DNA of 64,000 bases from Pseudomonadota bacterium (GTDB lineage Bacteria > Pseudomonadota > Alphaproteobacteria > Rhizobiales > Tepidamorphaceae). Below are positions 1 to 9,287 of the stretch, in pieces. The number at the start of each line of letters is the position of its first letter. Within the stretch, counting starts at the first letter, position 1. The position numbers were made by a program, and so were the translations under genes. The notes under the pieces were generated by a model, which saw only the letters and a program-made list of their open reading frames with translations, was not told the DNA's origin and made no database searches. Where the stretch lies: contig JAEWYT010000036.1 of NCBI GenBank assembly GCA_023458595.1, positions 55,591-119,590 of the forward strand, in the 5' to 3' direction.

Positions 1-444
1 CGCTTGTTACCGGTATCGCTCCCCTGAGTGCCTGCCCGCGCGTGCGGGCCCGCCGGCTCTCAGGGGCCGGTAAGGAGAAGGAGCGCGATAAGGTCGCGGG
101 GAGACGGGCACGCGTCGGCGCGGAGCGTTTTCGCCCCGTTCAAGCCGATATCGTCCCGAATGCACATTACGCGAAGCCTTGTCGTTCCCGCCGTTCAGGC
201 AATGGTGCGTCCGGCGGGTTAAGGATTGCTTTCGCATTCACCCGCCAAGCGACGCCTTATGTAGCCGACACGATTGCCGCAGGCAAGCATCTCCGCATTC
301 TCCCGGGTCCCGGCCCCGAAGAAACGGCATTTCGACGTTGGAATGGCTTAGTTCCGCCCGCCCGGCGACATGCCGGCGACGCCTGACGGGCCGGGCGCCG
401 TCTCACGCGGTCCGGTGCGTTGGGCCCCTGTCCTCGTCCCGCCG
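1..444. other. Non-coding stretch at window edge
   Basis: I see no convincing gene here; open frames on both strands have Arg/Pro/Ala-rich shadow composition and no ribosome-binding site. The only structure is the inverted repeat at 21-65, listed separately. The left edge may be the flank of a gene outside the window. Confidence 0.6.
21..65. repeat. Inverted repeat with nested hairpin
   Basis: Outer arms CCCCTGAG (21-28) and CTCAGGGG (58-65) are perfect complements. Between them GCCCGC-GCGT-GCGGGC forms a second hairpin. There is no U-run on either strand, so a simple rho-independent terminator is not supported. It could be a structured RNA or the 3' end of something left of the window. Confidence 0.45.
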
Positions 445-864
445 CTACCCGAAGGCGATCACCGCGAAGACGATCGCCAGCCAGCTCGTGATCATCGGCC
501 ACGGACCGAGGCGGGCGAGATTGGCGGCGGCCGCGGCGACACCGCGGCGCGCCCGGCGCATCTCGAAACGGATCGCGGCGACGGCCAGCGTCAGCGCCAC
601 GACGAAGACCATCTTCACCGAGAACGCCCAGCCGAAGGTGGAGAAGCCGCCGTATTTCACCCAGACGAGCGCCAGACCCGTAAGCCACAGGAGAGCGAGC
701 GAGGCAACGGCGAAATCGCTGATCATCGGGGGAAGCTGCCGCAGGACGGCCGCCTCTTCCGGCGGCCGGGACGCGATCCTGCGCAGGATCAGGAACGAGA
801 CAAAGGCTCCGCCGGCGCCGGCCACGAAGCTCAGGTAGTGGACGATCAGGAGCGCCGTCGTCAT
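445..864 (-). CDS. Small integral membrane protein (DUF2269/CopD-like)
   Basis: A 139-residue protein with about four hydrophobic helices (roughly residues 3-24, 48-70, 75-95 and 115-138) and an Arg-rich cytoplasmic loop (EMRRARRG) before the last helix. The ATG at 864 is preferred over the ATG at 870 because AAGGAG lies six bases before it, whereas the upstream ATG abuts the Shine-Dalgarno. The layout resembles DUF2269/CopD-like inner-membrane proteins; the role is unknown. It is 15 bp downstream of the phzF-like gene on the same strand, so the two are probably cotranscribed. Confidence 0.75.
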   Translation of the reverse strand: MTTALLIVHYLSFVAGAGGAFVSFLILRRIASRPPEEAAVLRQLPPMISDFAVASLALLWLTGLALVWVKYGGFSTFGWAFSVKMVFVVALTLAVAAIRFEMRRARRGVAAAAANLARLGPWPMITSWLAIVFAVIAFG

Positions 865-879
865 CGGCATCTCCTTTCC

Positions 880-1782
880 TCAGACGTCGATCGTTCCTTC
901 CGATACCACGACCGCGCCGCCGCCGATACGCACTGCGTGCAGGTCGCCCTGCACGTCGATCTCGAGCTCGACGAGGCTCGGCCGACCCATGAAATGGCCC
1001 TGCTCGATGCGGTAGCGGTGCGTGCCGCCCGGCGGCTGGTCGAAATGCTTGACGACGCCGGCGAACGCGGCAACCGCCCCGCCGGTCGCCGGATCCTCCT
1101 CGAGGCCGAGGCCGGGAGCGAACATGCGCGCGTGGAAATCGTTCCCGTTCGAGAACGTCTCGCGCGTGTAGAGATAGACCGCGCCGGAGACGAAGGCCTT
1201 GGCGAACACGCGCCGGTCGGCGCGGCAGCGCTTCAGGACCGCCAGGTCGCGCACCGGCACGAAATCGAACTCGATGCCCGCCGACCAGCGGCTCGGCTTG
1301 TGGTTCTCGAAACCAATCTCCGACGGCACCAGACCGAGAGCCGCGGCGGCGAGTTCCGTGTCGATCTTCGACTCGAGCGGCTCGGGCTTCTTGGGAATGT
1401 CGAATTCCGCGAAGGCCGTCGTGCCTTTCAGCACGACGCCGATCCGCACGGTACCGATCTTCTCCTCGATCACGACGATACCGTCCTGCTCCTTGCCCTT
1501 TTCCGGCGAGCCCCAGCGCTTGCGGGCGAGCATGATCGCCGTCCCAACGGTCGGATGGCCCGCGAAGGGGAGCTCGGTGCCGGGCGTGAAGATGCGCACC
1601 CTGGCCGTGTGCGCCGGGTTTTCCGGCGGCAGCACGAACACGGTTTCCGACAGGTTGAACTCCCTGGCGATCTTCTGCATCGCCTCCCCGTCGAGGCCGT
1701 CGCAATCGTGAAGAACGGCGAGCGGATTGCCGCTCAGCGGCGCATCGGTGAAAACGTCGAGGACATTGTAGGCGCGTTTCAC
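880..1782 (-). CDS. PhzF-family isomerase/epimerase
   Basis: A 300-residue PhzF-fold protein. Seen: N-terminal YNVLDVFTDAPLSGNPLAV, the FNLSET segment whose Glu is the family's general acid/base, LPFAGHPTVGTA, and the C-terminal EEDPATGGA motif (usually DPATGSA). A GTG start at 1782 is chosen because family similarity begins there, although the frame stays open upstream. PhzF relatives isomerise dihydro-aromatic or amino acid substrates. No phenazine genes are nearby, so phenazine synthesis is not implied and the substrate is unknown. Probably transcribed with the downstream membrane-protein gene. Confidence 0.85.
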   Translation of the reverse strand: MKRAYNVLDVFTDAPLSGNPLAVLHDCDGLDGEAMQKIAREFNLSETVFVLPPENPAHTARVRIFTPGTELPFAGHPTVGTAIMLARKRWGSPEKGKEQDGIVVIEEKIGTVRIGVVLKGTTAFAEFDIPKKPEPLESKIDTELAAAALGLVPSEIGFENHKPSRWSAGIEFDFVPVRDLAVLKRCRADRRVFAKAFVSGAVYLYTRETFSNGNDFHARMFAPGLGLEEDPATGGAVAAFAGVVKHFDQPPGGTHRYRIEQGHFMGRPSLVELEIDVQGDLHAVRIGGGAVVVSEGTIDV

Positions 1783-1862
1783 GGGATCGGGCTCTCGGAA
1801 TTGTCGGAACGGCGGGAGCCGCCCTTTACCACGAACGCGGCCGTTCCGGTAGGCGTGGACCG

Positions 1863-2327
1863 TCAATCGAGCCGCTTGACCAGCCGCGGCAGCACGCGGC
1901 CCCGAATGGAGCCCGACGGCGCCTCCCCGACCCTCACGGCGCCCATTTTCCGGTAGAAGCCCTCGGCGTAAGGGTCGGAATCGACTCCGATTTCGTCGTG
2001 CCCGTTCGAGCGCGCGATCTCCTCCGCCTTCGCCCACAGCGCCCGGCCGACGCCCCGGCCCATCGTGGACGGATCGACGAAACACAGAAAGACTTCCGCC
2101 CGATCCGCCTCGAACTGCACCTCGACCACCCCCGCCACGCTTCCGCCCGCGTCGGCGATCCAGATCTCACCGGTCTCGATGCGCCAAGGCTGCACGGTCA
2201 GCTCCGGCCGACAGGCCTCCATGAAGGCCTCGTCGTAGCCCCAATGCGCCTTCGAGCGCATGACGAACTCCGTGAGTGCGGGCGCTTCGTCGGGGCGGGC
2301 GCGGCGGATACGGATGTCGTCGCTCAT
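1863..2327 (-). CDS. GNAT-family N-acetyltransferase
   Basis: A 154-residue single-domain GNAT. The acetyl-CoA pyrophosphate loop is seen as MGRGVGRALW (fits the Q/RxxGxG/A consensus), followed by the helix and the late strand with DPYAEGFYRKMGA, where Tyr is the usual general acid. Substrate cannot be told from sequence. It lies 69 bp downstream of the ABC-transporter binding-protein gene on the same strand, so it may be the tail of that operon. Confidence 0.85.
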   Translation of the reverse strand: MSDDIRIRRARPDEAPALTEFVMRSKAHWGYDEAFMEACRPELTVQPWRIETGEIWIADAGGSVAGVVEVQFEADRAEVFLCFVDPSTMGRGVGRALWAKAEEIARSNGHDEIGVDSDPYAEGFYRKMGAVRVGEAPSGSIRGRVLPRLVKRLD

Positions 2328-2396
2328 GGACGGGAAGATAGGGCGCCGCTTCGGGAAAATCCTCCCGCGGCGCCCCGTGGCCCGTCGACCGCTTGC

Positions 2397-3422
2397 CTAC
2401 ATCTTCGCGGCGTTCTCGACGAAGGTCGGATCGAAGGTCTTGTCGACATCGATATCGGCCTTGGCGATCTCCTCGTCGAAAGAGAGCAGCTCCATCGCCG
2501 CCTTCTTGCCCTCGGCGCTGACCATGCCGGTGCGCGAATAGGTCGGCAGCGAGTTCTTCGCCGCCTCCGTGTAGAGCGCCTTGTCGTTGAGGTAGTAGTC
2601 CTCCGGCACCGTCGCCACGACATCCTCCGGCGTCGCCGTCTCCAGCCACTTGATCGCCTTGTAGAGGGCGTTCACAAGCGCCTGCGTGGTGTTCGGATTG
2701 GCCTCGACGAACTCGCGCTTGGTGTAGAGCACCGCGGCAGGCACGTCGTCGGTGCCGAAGATGCCCTTGGTGCCCTCCTCCGTGCGGCTGTCGGCGAGCA
2801 CGAAGACGTCGCCGGCCTGGGTGAGCGCGGAGATCGCCGGATCGAGGTTGACCATCGCGTCGACCTCCTTGTTCTTGATCGCCGCGATCGCGGTGCCGCC
2901 GCTGCCCACCCCGATCACCGATATCTCGTCGGGCTTCACGCCATCCCTGGCGAGCAGGTAGTTGACGAAGTTGTTTGTCGAGGAGCCCGGCGCCGTGACG
3001 CCCACCTTCATACCCTTCAGGTCGCCCGGCGTCTTGACCGTGTCCTTCAGGTCCTCGCGCACCACGAGCACCATGCCCGGCAGGCGGCCGAGCTCGATGA
3101 CGGCCTCGATGTCCTGGCCCTTGGTCTGCATGCGCACGGTGTGCTCGTAGGCGCCCGTGACCACGTCGGCCGAGCCGCCGACCAGCGCCTGCAGGCTCTT
3201 CGAGCCGCCCTTGAAGTCGCTGATCGTGACGTTGAGGCCCTCGTCGGCGAAGAAGCCCTTCTGCTCGGCGATGGTCAGCGGCAGATAGTAGAGCAGCGGC
3301 TTGCCGCCGACGCCGAGCTGGACGTCCTTCTTCTCCGGTTCCGCCGCGCCGGCGACGCCCGCGGCCACCACGACGGCCGCCGCCATCGCCGCTATCGAGC
3401 CGAAAAACCGCAATCCTTTCAT
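2397..3422 (-). CDS. ABC transporter substrate-binding protein, NMT1/SsuA/TauA type
   Basis: A 341-residue periplasmic protein with a Sec signal peptide (MKGLRFFGSIAAMAAAVVVA, cleavage near AGA-AEP). The mature part has the NMT1/THI5-like two-lobe fold: LLYYLPLTIAEQKGFFADEG near the start, GGSADVVTGAYEH, then VGVTAPGSSTNNFVN. Family members bind sulfonates, nitrate, bicarbonate, pyrimidine precursors or aromatic acids; the ligand is not predictable here. It is the third gene after the ATPase and permease genes (81 bp after the permease), completing an importer. Confidence 0.9.
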   Translation of the reverse strand: MKGLRFFGSIAAMAAAVVVAAGVAGAAEPEKKDVQLGVGGKPLLYYLPLTIAEQKGFFADEGLNVTISDFKGGSKSLQALVGGSADVVTGAYEHTVRMQTKGQDIEAVIELGRLPGMVLVVREDLKDTVKTPGDLKGMKVGVTAPGSSTNNFVNYLLARDGVKPDEISVIGVGSGGTAIAAIKNKEVDAMVNLDPAISALTQAGDVFVLADSRTEEGTKGIFGTDDVPAAVLYTKREFVEANPNTTQALVNALYKAIKWLETATPEDVVATVPEDYYLNDKALYTEAAKNSLPTYSRTGMVSAEGKKAAMELLSFDEEIAKADIDVDKTFDPTFVENAAKM

Positions 3423-3502
3423 GGCACTTCCTCCGTTGCTTGAATCAGTCTTCCAGACTGTTGAATCAGAACCTCAAGTCGTTGGATCGACGTCTCGCCC
3501 CC

Positions 3503-4315
3503 TCACCCCTGCGCCGTCTCGACCGATTGCGTAGGCCGCCAGACGAGCAGGCGCTTCTCGATGACGCTGACGACGGCGTCGATGACGATGACGAACAGGG
3601 CGAGCACCAGCATGCCGGCGAACACGCCGGTGACGTCGAACACGCCCTCGGCCTGGGCGATGCGGTAGCCGAGCCCCGCCGCAGAGCCGAGATACTCGCC
3701 GACCACCGCGCCGACCAGGGCGAAGCCGACGGCCGTGTGCAGGCTCGAGAACACCCAGCTCATCGCCGACGGCAGTAGCACGTGGCGCATCAGCTGGCGG
3801 TCGTTCATGCCGAGCATCCGCGCGTTGGCGAGCACCGTCGGGCTCACCTCGCGCACGCCCTGGTAGACGTTGAAGAAGACGATGAAGAAGACGAGCGTCA
3901 CCCCGAGCGCCACCTTCGACCATATGCCGAGGCCGAACCACAGGGCGAAGATCGGCGCGAGCACCACGCGCGGCAAGGCGTTTGCCATCTTCACGTAAGG
4001 ATCGAACACGGCCGCCAGCAGATCGCGGCGGGCGAACCAGAAGCCGATGACGACGCCCGACACCGCGCCGATGACGAAGGCGAGGATCGTCTCTTCCAGC
4101 GTTATCCAGAGGTGCTTCCAGATGACGCCGGAGGCGAAGTCCTTGTAGACGCGTGAAAGCACGTCGACCGGCGTCGAGAAGAAGAACGGATCGAGGAGCG
4201 GCTTCTTGCCGACCGGCACGGTCGTCAGCACGTGCCACAGCAGCAGCCCGCCGATCGCGACGAGGATCTGGAGGATCAGGATGCGATTGAAGGTGCCGCT
4301 AGCCCTGGTCGCCAT
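3503..4315 (-). CDS. ABC transporter permease, SsuC/TauC type
   Basis: A 270-residue inner-membrane permease with about six helices and the BPD_transp_1 fold. The EAA-type loop is visible around REVSPTVLANARMLGMNDRQ with HVLLPSAM after it, the ATPase contact site. The ATG at 4315 (MATRASGTFN) is chosen; the frame extends upstream but that part is antisense-style sequence inside the ATPase gene. The start overlaps the 3' end of the ATPase gene by 17 bp, which suggests translational coupling. Substrate unknown. Confidence 0.9.
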   Translation of the reverse strand: MATRASGTFNRILILQILVAIGGLLLWHVLTTVPVGKKPLLDPFFFSTPVDVLSRVYKDFASGVIWKHLWITLEETILAFVIGAVSGVVIGFWFARRDLLAAVFDPYVKMANALPRVVLAPIFALWFGLGIWSKVALGVTLVFFIVFFNVYQGVREVSPTVLANARMLGMNDRQLMRHVLLPSAMSWVFSSLHTAVGFALVGAVVGEYLGSAAGLGYRIAQAEGVFDVTGVFAGMLVLALFVIVIDAVVSVIEKRLLVWRPTQSVETAQG

Positions 4316-5141
4316 GCTGGTAGGCCTTGAGGACCTCCTCCTTGAGCTGCGTCCAGATCGTGTGATGGATCTTGCCGAACTCGGCGGTGTGCCGGATCTC
4401 GGCGGGATCGCGCGGCCGTCCGAGGGTGACGGCATAGTCGCCGATGGCGGTCGAAGCCGGGCCCGCCGCCATGATGACGACCCGGTCTGAGAGCGCGATC
4501 GCCTCCTCCAGATCGTGGGTGACGAACAGCACCGCCTTGCGATCCGCCGACCACAGCGACAGCAGCAGCTCACCCATGAGCTGGCGCGTCTGCGCGTCGA
4601 GGGGTCCGAACGGCTCGTCCATCAGCAGGAGTTTCGGGTCGAGCAGCAGCACCTGGGCGAGCGCCACGCGCTTGCGCTGGCCGCCGGAAAGCTGGTGGGG
4701 ATAGCGGTCAAGGAAGGCGCCGAGGCCCACCTTCCTCAGCCATTCCGCCGCCCGCTCGCGTGCCTCGCGCCTGGCCACGCCGCGCACTTCCAGGCCCACC
4801 GCGACGTTCTCGTGCGCCGTCTTCCACGGCATCAGCGCGTCGGCCTGGAACAGGTAGCCCGCCCGCCGGTTCACGCCCGACAGCGGCTCGCCGAAGATGC
4901 GGCAGGCCCCGGCCGATGGCGTGAGCAGCCCGGCGGCGACGTTGAGCAGGGTCGATTTCCCGCAACCGGTCGGGCCGACGATCGCGACGAACTCGCCGTC
5001 GCCGATGGTGAGGTCGACATCGTGGACGGCGGTGTAGGCGGGCTTGCCGGCGACGGCGAACGAGATCGAGACCCCGTCGAAAGCGACGGCATCGCGCGCG
5101 TTTTCGCTGTCCATCGGCACCGGCTGAACGCCCGCCCGCAT
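4299..5141 (-). CDS. ABC transporter ATP-binding protein, SsuB/TauB type
   Basis: A 280-residue ATPase with Walker A GPTGCGKST (residues 56-64), Q-loop in YLFQADALMPWKT, signature LSGGQRKR, Walker B LLLMDEP followed by D-loop GPLDAQT, and H-loop in VTHDLEEA. The start at 5141 has GAGG just upstream; an internal ATG at 5114 is an alternative. It is the first gene of the importer operon (ATPase-permease-binding protein, then perhaps the GNAT). It powers uptake across the inner membrane; the ligand class is discussed under the binding protein. Confidence 0.92.
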   Translation of the reverse strand: MRAGVQPVPMDSENARDAVAFDGVSISFAVAGKPAYTAVHDVDLTIGDGEFVAIVGPTGCGKSTLLNVAAGLLTPSAGACRIFGEPLSGVNRRAGYLFQADALMPWKTAHENVAVGLEVRGVARREARERAAEWLRKVGLGAFLDRYPHQLSGGQRKRVALAQVLLLDPKLLLMDEPFGPLDAQTRQLMGELLLSLWSADRKAVLFVTHDLEEAIALSDRVVIMAAGPASTAIGDYAVTLGRPRDPAEIRHTAEFGKIHHTIWTQLKEEVLKAYQHGDQG

Positions 5142-5300
5142 TGTCCTCGCCTCTTCGGGCGGTCTTTTCGCCGCCCCGGAGAAGGCAGATTAGGCGGTCG
5201 GGCACCTAATTCAACCGGATATCGCCGCGAAACGGGAACAGCTGTCTTTCGCGCCGCGGCTTCGCGGCGGAAAGGCCCCGTTTCGCGACGGTCCGGACCG

Positions 5301-6980
5301 CTATAGCGCGGTCTCGGTGCGCTCCCCGGCGTTGACGGTCGCGGGCTTTTCCTCCTTGGTGCCGTCGTCGCGCGAGCAGACGACTACGTAGTCGCCGGCC
5401 GGCGCGACCGTCTGGAACTCCGGATCGTAGTAGGTGCCGAAGTACGCCCGGTTGCCGGCGATGTCCTTCTTGGCGCCGAACATCTCGCAGGACGAGAAGG
5501 CGTCGCTTCGCGCAACGGCGAGCACGCCCGCGCCGAGCACCGCGGTGACCGAGGCCTCGCCGCCCGCCGGCACCGATACCGGCTCCGTCACCTTGGCCAG
5601 GCCCGCGCTCGTCCGAAGTATGTAATCGCCCGCCGGCACGACCATCTCGGACTTGGCATCGTAGGAATAGACGAGCGGATCGCCTTTCGGGTTCGAGGCG
5701 GGGATCAGCTCGAAGAGCAGGCCGTCGGCCACCGCGTCGCCGCCGGCCGAATAGATCGCGTCGGCGTACACCGTACCGGTGCCGATCACGACGTCGAGCT
5801 CGGTCGTCTCCCCGGCCCTGACCGTGACGTCCGTCGTCATCGTCGCCGCGCCGTGGCCGACCGTGAGCTTCCACGTACCGGCCGCGGCGATGAACGACAC
5901 TTCGGTGCCGTACTCGGTGCTGTCGATGCTGCCGTCCCCGTTCCGCAGCGTGAAGGCGGCGTCGAGCGGCTCGCTCGCGCCCTCCTTGTCGTAGGCGCGG
6001 ATCCTGGCGATGCCGGCGTCGAGCACCAGCATTTCCTTGGCGGTCTTGCCGGCCTCGATGGTGATCGGCTTTTCCGCCACCACGAGCCCGTGGCTGACGC
6101 GCAGCACGTAGTTGCCCGGCTCCAGCGCCGCCTCGTAGGGGATATCGTAGGAATACTCTATCGCCTCGCCCGCGGGCTGCCCGGCCGTATCGACGGCGAA
6201 GACCTGCCAGGCCAGGCCGTCGGCGATGTTCGGGCCGCCCTCGGCCATCACGGCCGTGGCCTCGAGCGTGACCGGCGATGCCGGCGCGGCCGGCGGCTCC
6301 GGCGTCTTCGGCTCGGGCTTGGCCTCCTGGGCAGCGGCGACCGTCGTCTGCAGCGCCTTTTCCAGCTCCTCGGCGTTGTTGGCGCTGACGAACATGCCGC
6401 CGGTGTTCTCGGCGAGGCACTGTAGCTCGGCCTTGGTCTTGGGATCGGCGATATCGAAGCCGACGGCGTGGACGGTCAGGCCGACACCGGCCGCTTCCAG
6501 CTCCCTGGCGACGGCGCAAGGGTCGGCGTTGCAGGTCTCCTCCCCGTCCGAGACGAGGATCACGGTCGCCGCCTGCTCGGTCGATTTCAGCGCCCCGGCG
6601 GCCCGCCGCACCGCTTCCGTCATCGGCGTCTTGCCCTTCGGATTGAGCCCGTTCACGGTCGACTGGAAGGCATCCTTGTTCAGCGGCCCCGGCTCGATCA
6701 TCAGCTCGATGTCGTTGCAGTCGCCCTTGGTGCGGTGGCCGTAGGCGATGAGGCCGAGGTCGTCCGACGGCCGCCAGGTCGACAGGATCTTGGCGACAGC
6801 CTCCCGCGCGATCTCGATCTTGGTCCGCCCCTCGATCTGCCCCCACATGGAGCCTGATGCGTCGAGTACGAGGATTACCTTGGCACCCTCCGCATGGACG
6901 GGCTTCGGTGCGGCGGCCGCGAAGGCGAGCAGGCATGCGGCGGCAAGGCCACGCATGGCGAAACGAACGAACGGCGGCAT
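5301..6980 (-). CDS. Secreted VWA-domain protein with C-terminal beta-sandwich repeats
   Basis: A 559-residue protein with a signal peptide (FAMRGLAAACLLAFAAAAP, cleavage near VHA-EGA). A von Willebrand A domain follows (about 30-220): MIDAS motif DASGS, distal Thr in GKTPMTEAV and Asp in VILVSDGEETC, with a Cys pair in ETCNADPC. After a Pro/Ala linker come about four degenerate units of 75-95 residues, each with a PAGxYxLR-type strand followed by VxVxAGxT. The ATG at 6980 is chosen because the signal peptide starts there. Likely periplasmic or surface-exposed; function unknown. Transcribed alone. Confidence 0.85.
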   Translation of the reverse strand: MPPFVRFAMRGLAAACLLAFAAAAPKPVHAEGAKVILVLDASGSMWGQIEGRTKIEIAREAVAKILSTWRPSDDLGLIAYGHRTKGDCNDIELMIEPGPLNKDAFQSTVNGLNPKGKTPMTEAVRRAAGALKSTEQAATVILVSDGEETCNADPCAVARELEAAGVGLTVHAVGFDIADPKTKAELQCLAENTGGMFVSANNAEELEKALQTTVAAAQEAKPEPKTPEPPAAPASPVTLEATAVMAEGGPNIADGLAWQVFAVDTAGQPAGEAIEYSYDIPYEAALEPGNYVLRVSHGLVVAEKPITIEAGKTAKEMLVLDAGIARIRAYDKEGASEPLDAAFTLRNGDGSIDSTEYGTEVSFIAAAGTWKLTVGHGAATMTTDVTVRAGETTELDVVIGTGTVYADAIYSAGGDAVADGLLFELIPASNPKGDPLVYSYDAKSEMVVPAGDYILRTSAGLAKVTEPVSVPAGGEASVTAVLGAGVLAVARSDAFSSCEMFGAKKDIAGNRAYFGTYYDPEFQTVAPAGDYVVVCSRDDGTKEEKPATVNAGERTETAL

Positions 6981-7182
6981 CGGACGTACCCCTGACGATG
7001 AAAGCGATTGGAACGAAAAAAGAAACGCCGACGTGTCCGCCGGCGGCAATGTCGCGTCGGGATATAATCAGGCTTTGCCGGCGCCGGCCAGCAGCTTTGA
7101 CGGCAGGCGCCGCGACCCTGCAACCGGCCAGGCTCGTCGAGCCGCACGGGGTCGATCCCTCACCCGCTCGCGGGGTGCCCGG

Positions 7183-9153
7183 CTACGGATCGACCAGCGC
7201 GTCGACAGGCTTGCCGCCGATCTCACCCTTCACCGTCGCCGGCTCCATATTCTTCTCACCCCAGGCGACGGCCAGCTTGCCGTCCGTCCCCTCGCCCGAC
7301 ACGTCGAGATCGCCGCTCACCGCGCCGCTGTACTGGTTCCAGCGCACGGTGCCGGAAACCGCGAGGTCGTCGGTCCACTTCACGCCGTCGAGCGTGAACA
7401 CCACGACGTCCCCGTCGTCCGGGTCGGTATCGTAGGCGAAGGTGCCGCCGTGCAAGCCCTTGCCGTCGCCGTTCCAGTTCGCCCACCAGCGCGCGACGAT
7501 GTCGCCGGTCGTCCACACCGCCGCCGCGGCGACCGCGAGGTCGCGCGCCTCCGCCGCGCTGCCCGGCGCGGAGCGGGCGGGCTTCACGTCGGACACGGAT
7601 TTCGCAAACGCCGGAACCATGCGGATCGCCGCCACCTTCCCCGCGCAGGACGTATCGCCCGGATCGCCGGCGTCGAGGAAATTCCGGGCGATCACGCCGG
7701 CGCAGCCGTTGTAGTCGCCGGCGGCGGTGATATGGAACGAGTTGGCGATCGAGACGAACGTCGCGTTCGGGAACAGCGCGGCCGTCGCCCTGCCTTCCGC
7801 CGGCGTCGTCAGCGAGTCGAGCTCGCCCGAGAGCACCAGCACCGGAAGATCGGGGAAGACGCTCCCGGCGGTGGCCGGCTTGTCGGCGAGCCGGTCGGCC
7901 GGCAGCGCCGGCCAGGTCAGGCAGCGCGCCGTCGAGTTCTCGAGCCACAGCGACTTGTTGAATTCCTCGATCGTGAACGGCGCATAGACGTCCGGATCGG
8001 CCTTCTCCTCCTCGGCGAGCGCCGCATCGTACCGGGGCTTGCGGACCTGCTCGCCGGCGCTCATGTCGTAGGCCTGCGGCATGTCCACGCAATTGACCGC
8101 CAGATAGGCCGCCTCGCTGAACGCCTCCGCGTCGGGATAGAGCAGGCCTCCGTCCTGGATGTAGTTGCCCTCGGCGACGAGGCGGGCGAAAGGCAGCTTG
8201 TCGCCGCCCAAGTAGGCGCGCGCCGCCGCATCGAGCTCGCGCAGGAGCGTCGGGCCGGAGGAATTGTGCATGAGCGCAAGCAGAAGCGCCGGCGCCGCCA
8301 TCTCGACGTCGACGCTCTCGCCGTTGCCGTCCATGCCCGTCACCGTCCCGGGATGGGCCCGGAGCTCGGCGAGCAGCGCCAGGAGACGGTCCGAGGATTT
8401 GCCGCCCAGCGCCGCGCAGGAGGCCGAGCGCTCGCAGACGGTGTCGACGTTGGCCATGCCCGCAGGCAGCGCCTCCTCGTACCAGGCCGTGCCGCCGCGC
8501 GCGGGATACGCGCTGTCGAGCACGAGGTGGTTGATCCTGCCGCCGTGGCGAACCGCGAACGCCTGGGCGAGCTGGGTTCCGTAGGAATCCGAATAGAGAT
8601 CGACCTTCGCAATTCCGAGCGCGTCGAGCACCGCAGCGAAGTCGTCGGCCGCGAGACCGGTGCCGTAGTAGCCCGCGGTCTCGCCGAGCGCCGCGCCGCA
8701 GGCACGCACCAGATCGGCCGGATAGCCGGGCGCATCCTGCAGGTCCTGACAGACGAGCGCGCCGGACTTGCCGGTGCCGCGCTGATCGACGAACAGGACG
8801 TCGCGGCTTTCCCGCAGCGGCCCGAACAACGGCAGATAGTAGGAAGCGCTACCGGTGGAGGGATAGCCCGGCCCGCCCTCGAAGGCGGCGAGCACACCTG
8901 CCGACGGCCCGTCGCCCGCCGTCCTCGGCCACCATTCGAAGCCGATCTCGATGTCGCCGGCGACCTTCCCGGACGGGTCGAGCGGCCGCGTCAGCGACCC
9001 GCAATAGGCGTTTCCGTCGGGCAGCGCGCACGCCTCCAGCGTCAGCCGCCCGACCGTGATCGTCTCGGGAGCATCGGCGGCAGGAGCCGGTAAGACCAAG
9101 GCGAGCGGAAGCGCGCCTGCGGCGAACGCAAGTGACCGGAGATATGGACGCAT
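7183..9153 (-). CDS. Secreted alpha/beta hydrolase, TAP-like peptidase family
   Basis: A 656-residue exported protein (signal peptide MRPYLRSLAFAAGALPLALV, cleavage near APA-ADA). It contains the oxyanion HGGGP-like segment AAFEGGPGYPS, VLFVDQRGTGKS, the nucleophile elbow DLYSDSYGTQLAQAF, the acid region LSGELDSLTTP and the His region NSFHITAAGDYNGC, all in the order of tripeptidyl/prolyl aminopeptidase (TAP-like) hydrolases. The elbow reads S-D-S-Y-G rather than G-x-S-Y-G. The last 130 residues are an additional beta-rich domain. The ATG at 9153 is selected over 9201 because the signal peptide begins there. Probably a periplasmic peptidase or esterase. Confidence 0.8.
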   Translation of the reverse strand: MRPYLRSLAFAAGALPLALVLPAPAADAPETITVGRLTLEACALPDGNAYCGSLTRPLDPSGKVAGDIEIGFEWWPRTAGDGPSAGVLAAFEGGPGYPSTGSASYYLPLFGPLRESRDVLFVDQRGTGKSGALVCQDLQDAPGYPADLVRACGAALGETAGYYGTGLAADDFAAVLDALGIAKVDLYSDSYGTQLAQAFAVRHGGRINHLVLDSAYPARGGTAWYEEALPAGMANVDTVCERSASCAALGGKSSDRLLALLAELRAHPGTVTGMDGNGESVDVEMAAPALLLALMHNSSGPTLLRELDAAARAYLGGDKLPFARLVAEGNYIQDGGLLYPDAEAFSEAAYLAVNCVDMPQAYDMSAGEQVRKPRYDAALAEEEKADPDVYAPFTIEEFNKSLWLENSTARCLTWPALPADRLADKPATAGSVFPDLPVLVLSGELDSLTTPAEGRATAALFPNATFVSIANSFHITAAGDYNGCAGVIARNFLDAGDPGDTSCAGKVAAIRMVPAFAKSVSDVKPARSAPGSAAEARDLAVAAAAVWTTGDIVARWWANWNGDGKGLHGGTFAYDTDPDDGDVVVFTLDGVKWTDDLAVSGTVRWNQYSGAVSGDLDVSGEGTDGKLAVAWGEKNMEPATVKGEIGGKPVDALVDP

Positions 9154-9287
9154 GGAAGGCCCCGAAGGATGATTGGGGCGCCAGTGAGCCCCGAAATTCA
9201 CGTGTCGGCAAGGGGGATTGGCGCGGACGATGAATGGGCCGGGGGCGGCGAAGCCGGCAACCGTCCGGGCGGCACTCGAGGCCGACT

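Noticed and set aside
880..1782. PhzF homologue as a sign of phenazine synthesis
   Set aside because: No other phz gene is present; PhzF-fold proteins are widespread with other or unknown substrates.
6748..9093. 781-codon open frame on the plus strand
   Set aside because: It lies antisense to the VWA and hydrolase genes and has shadow composition (Arg/Val/Ala).
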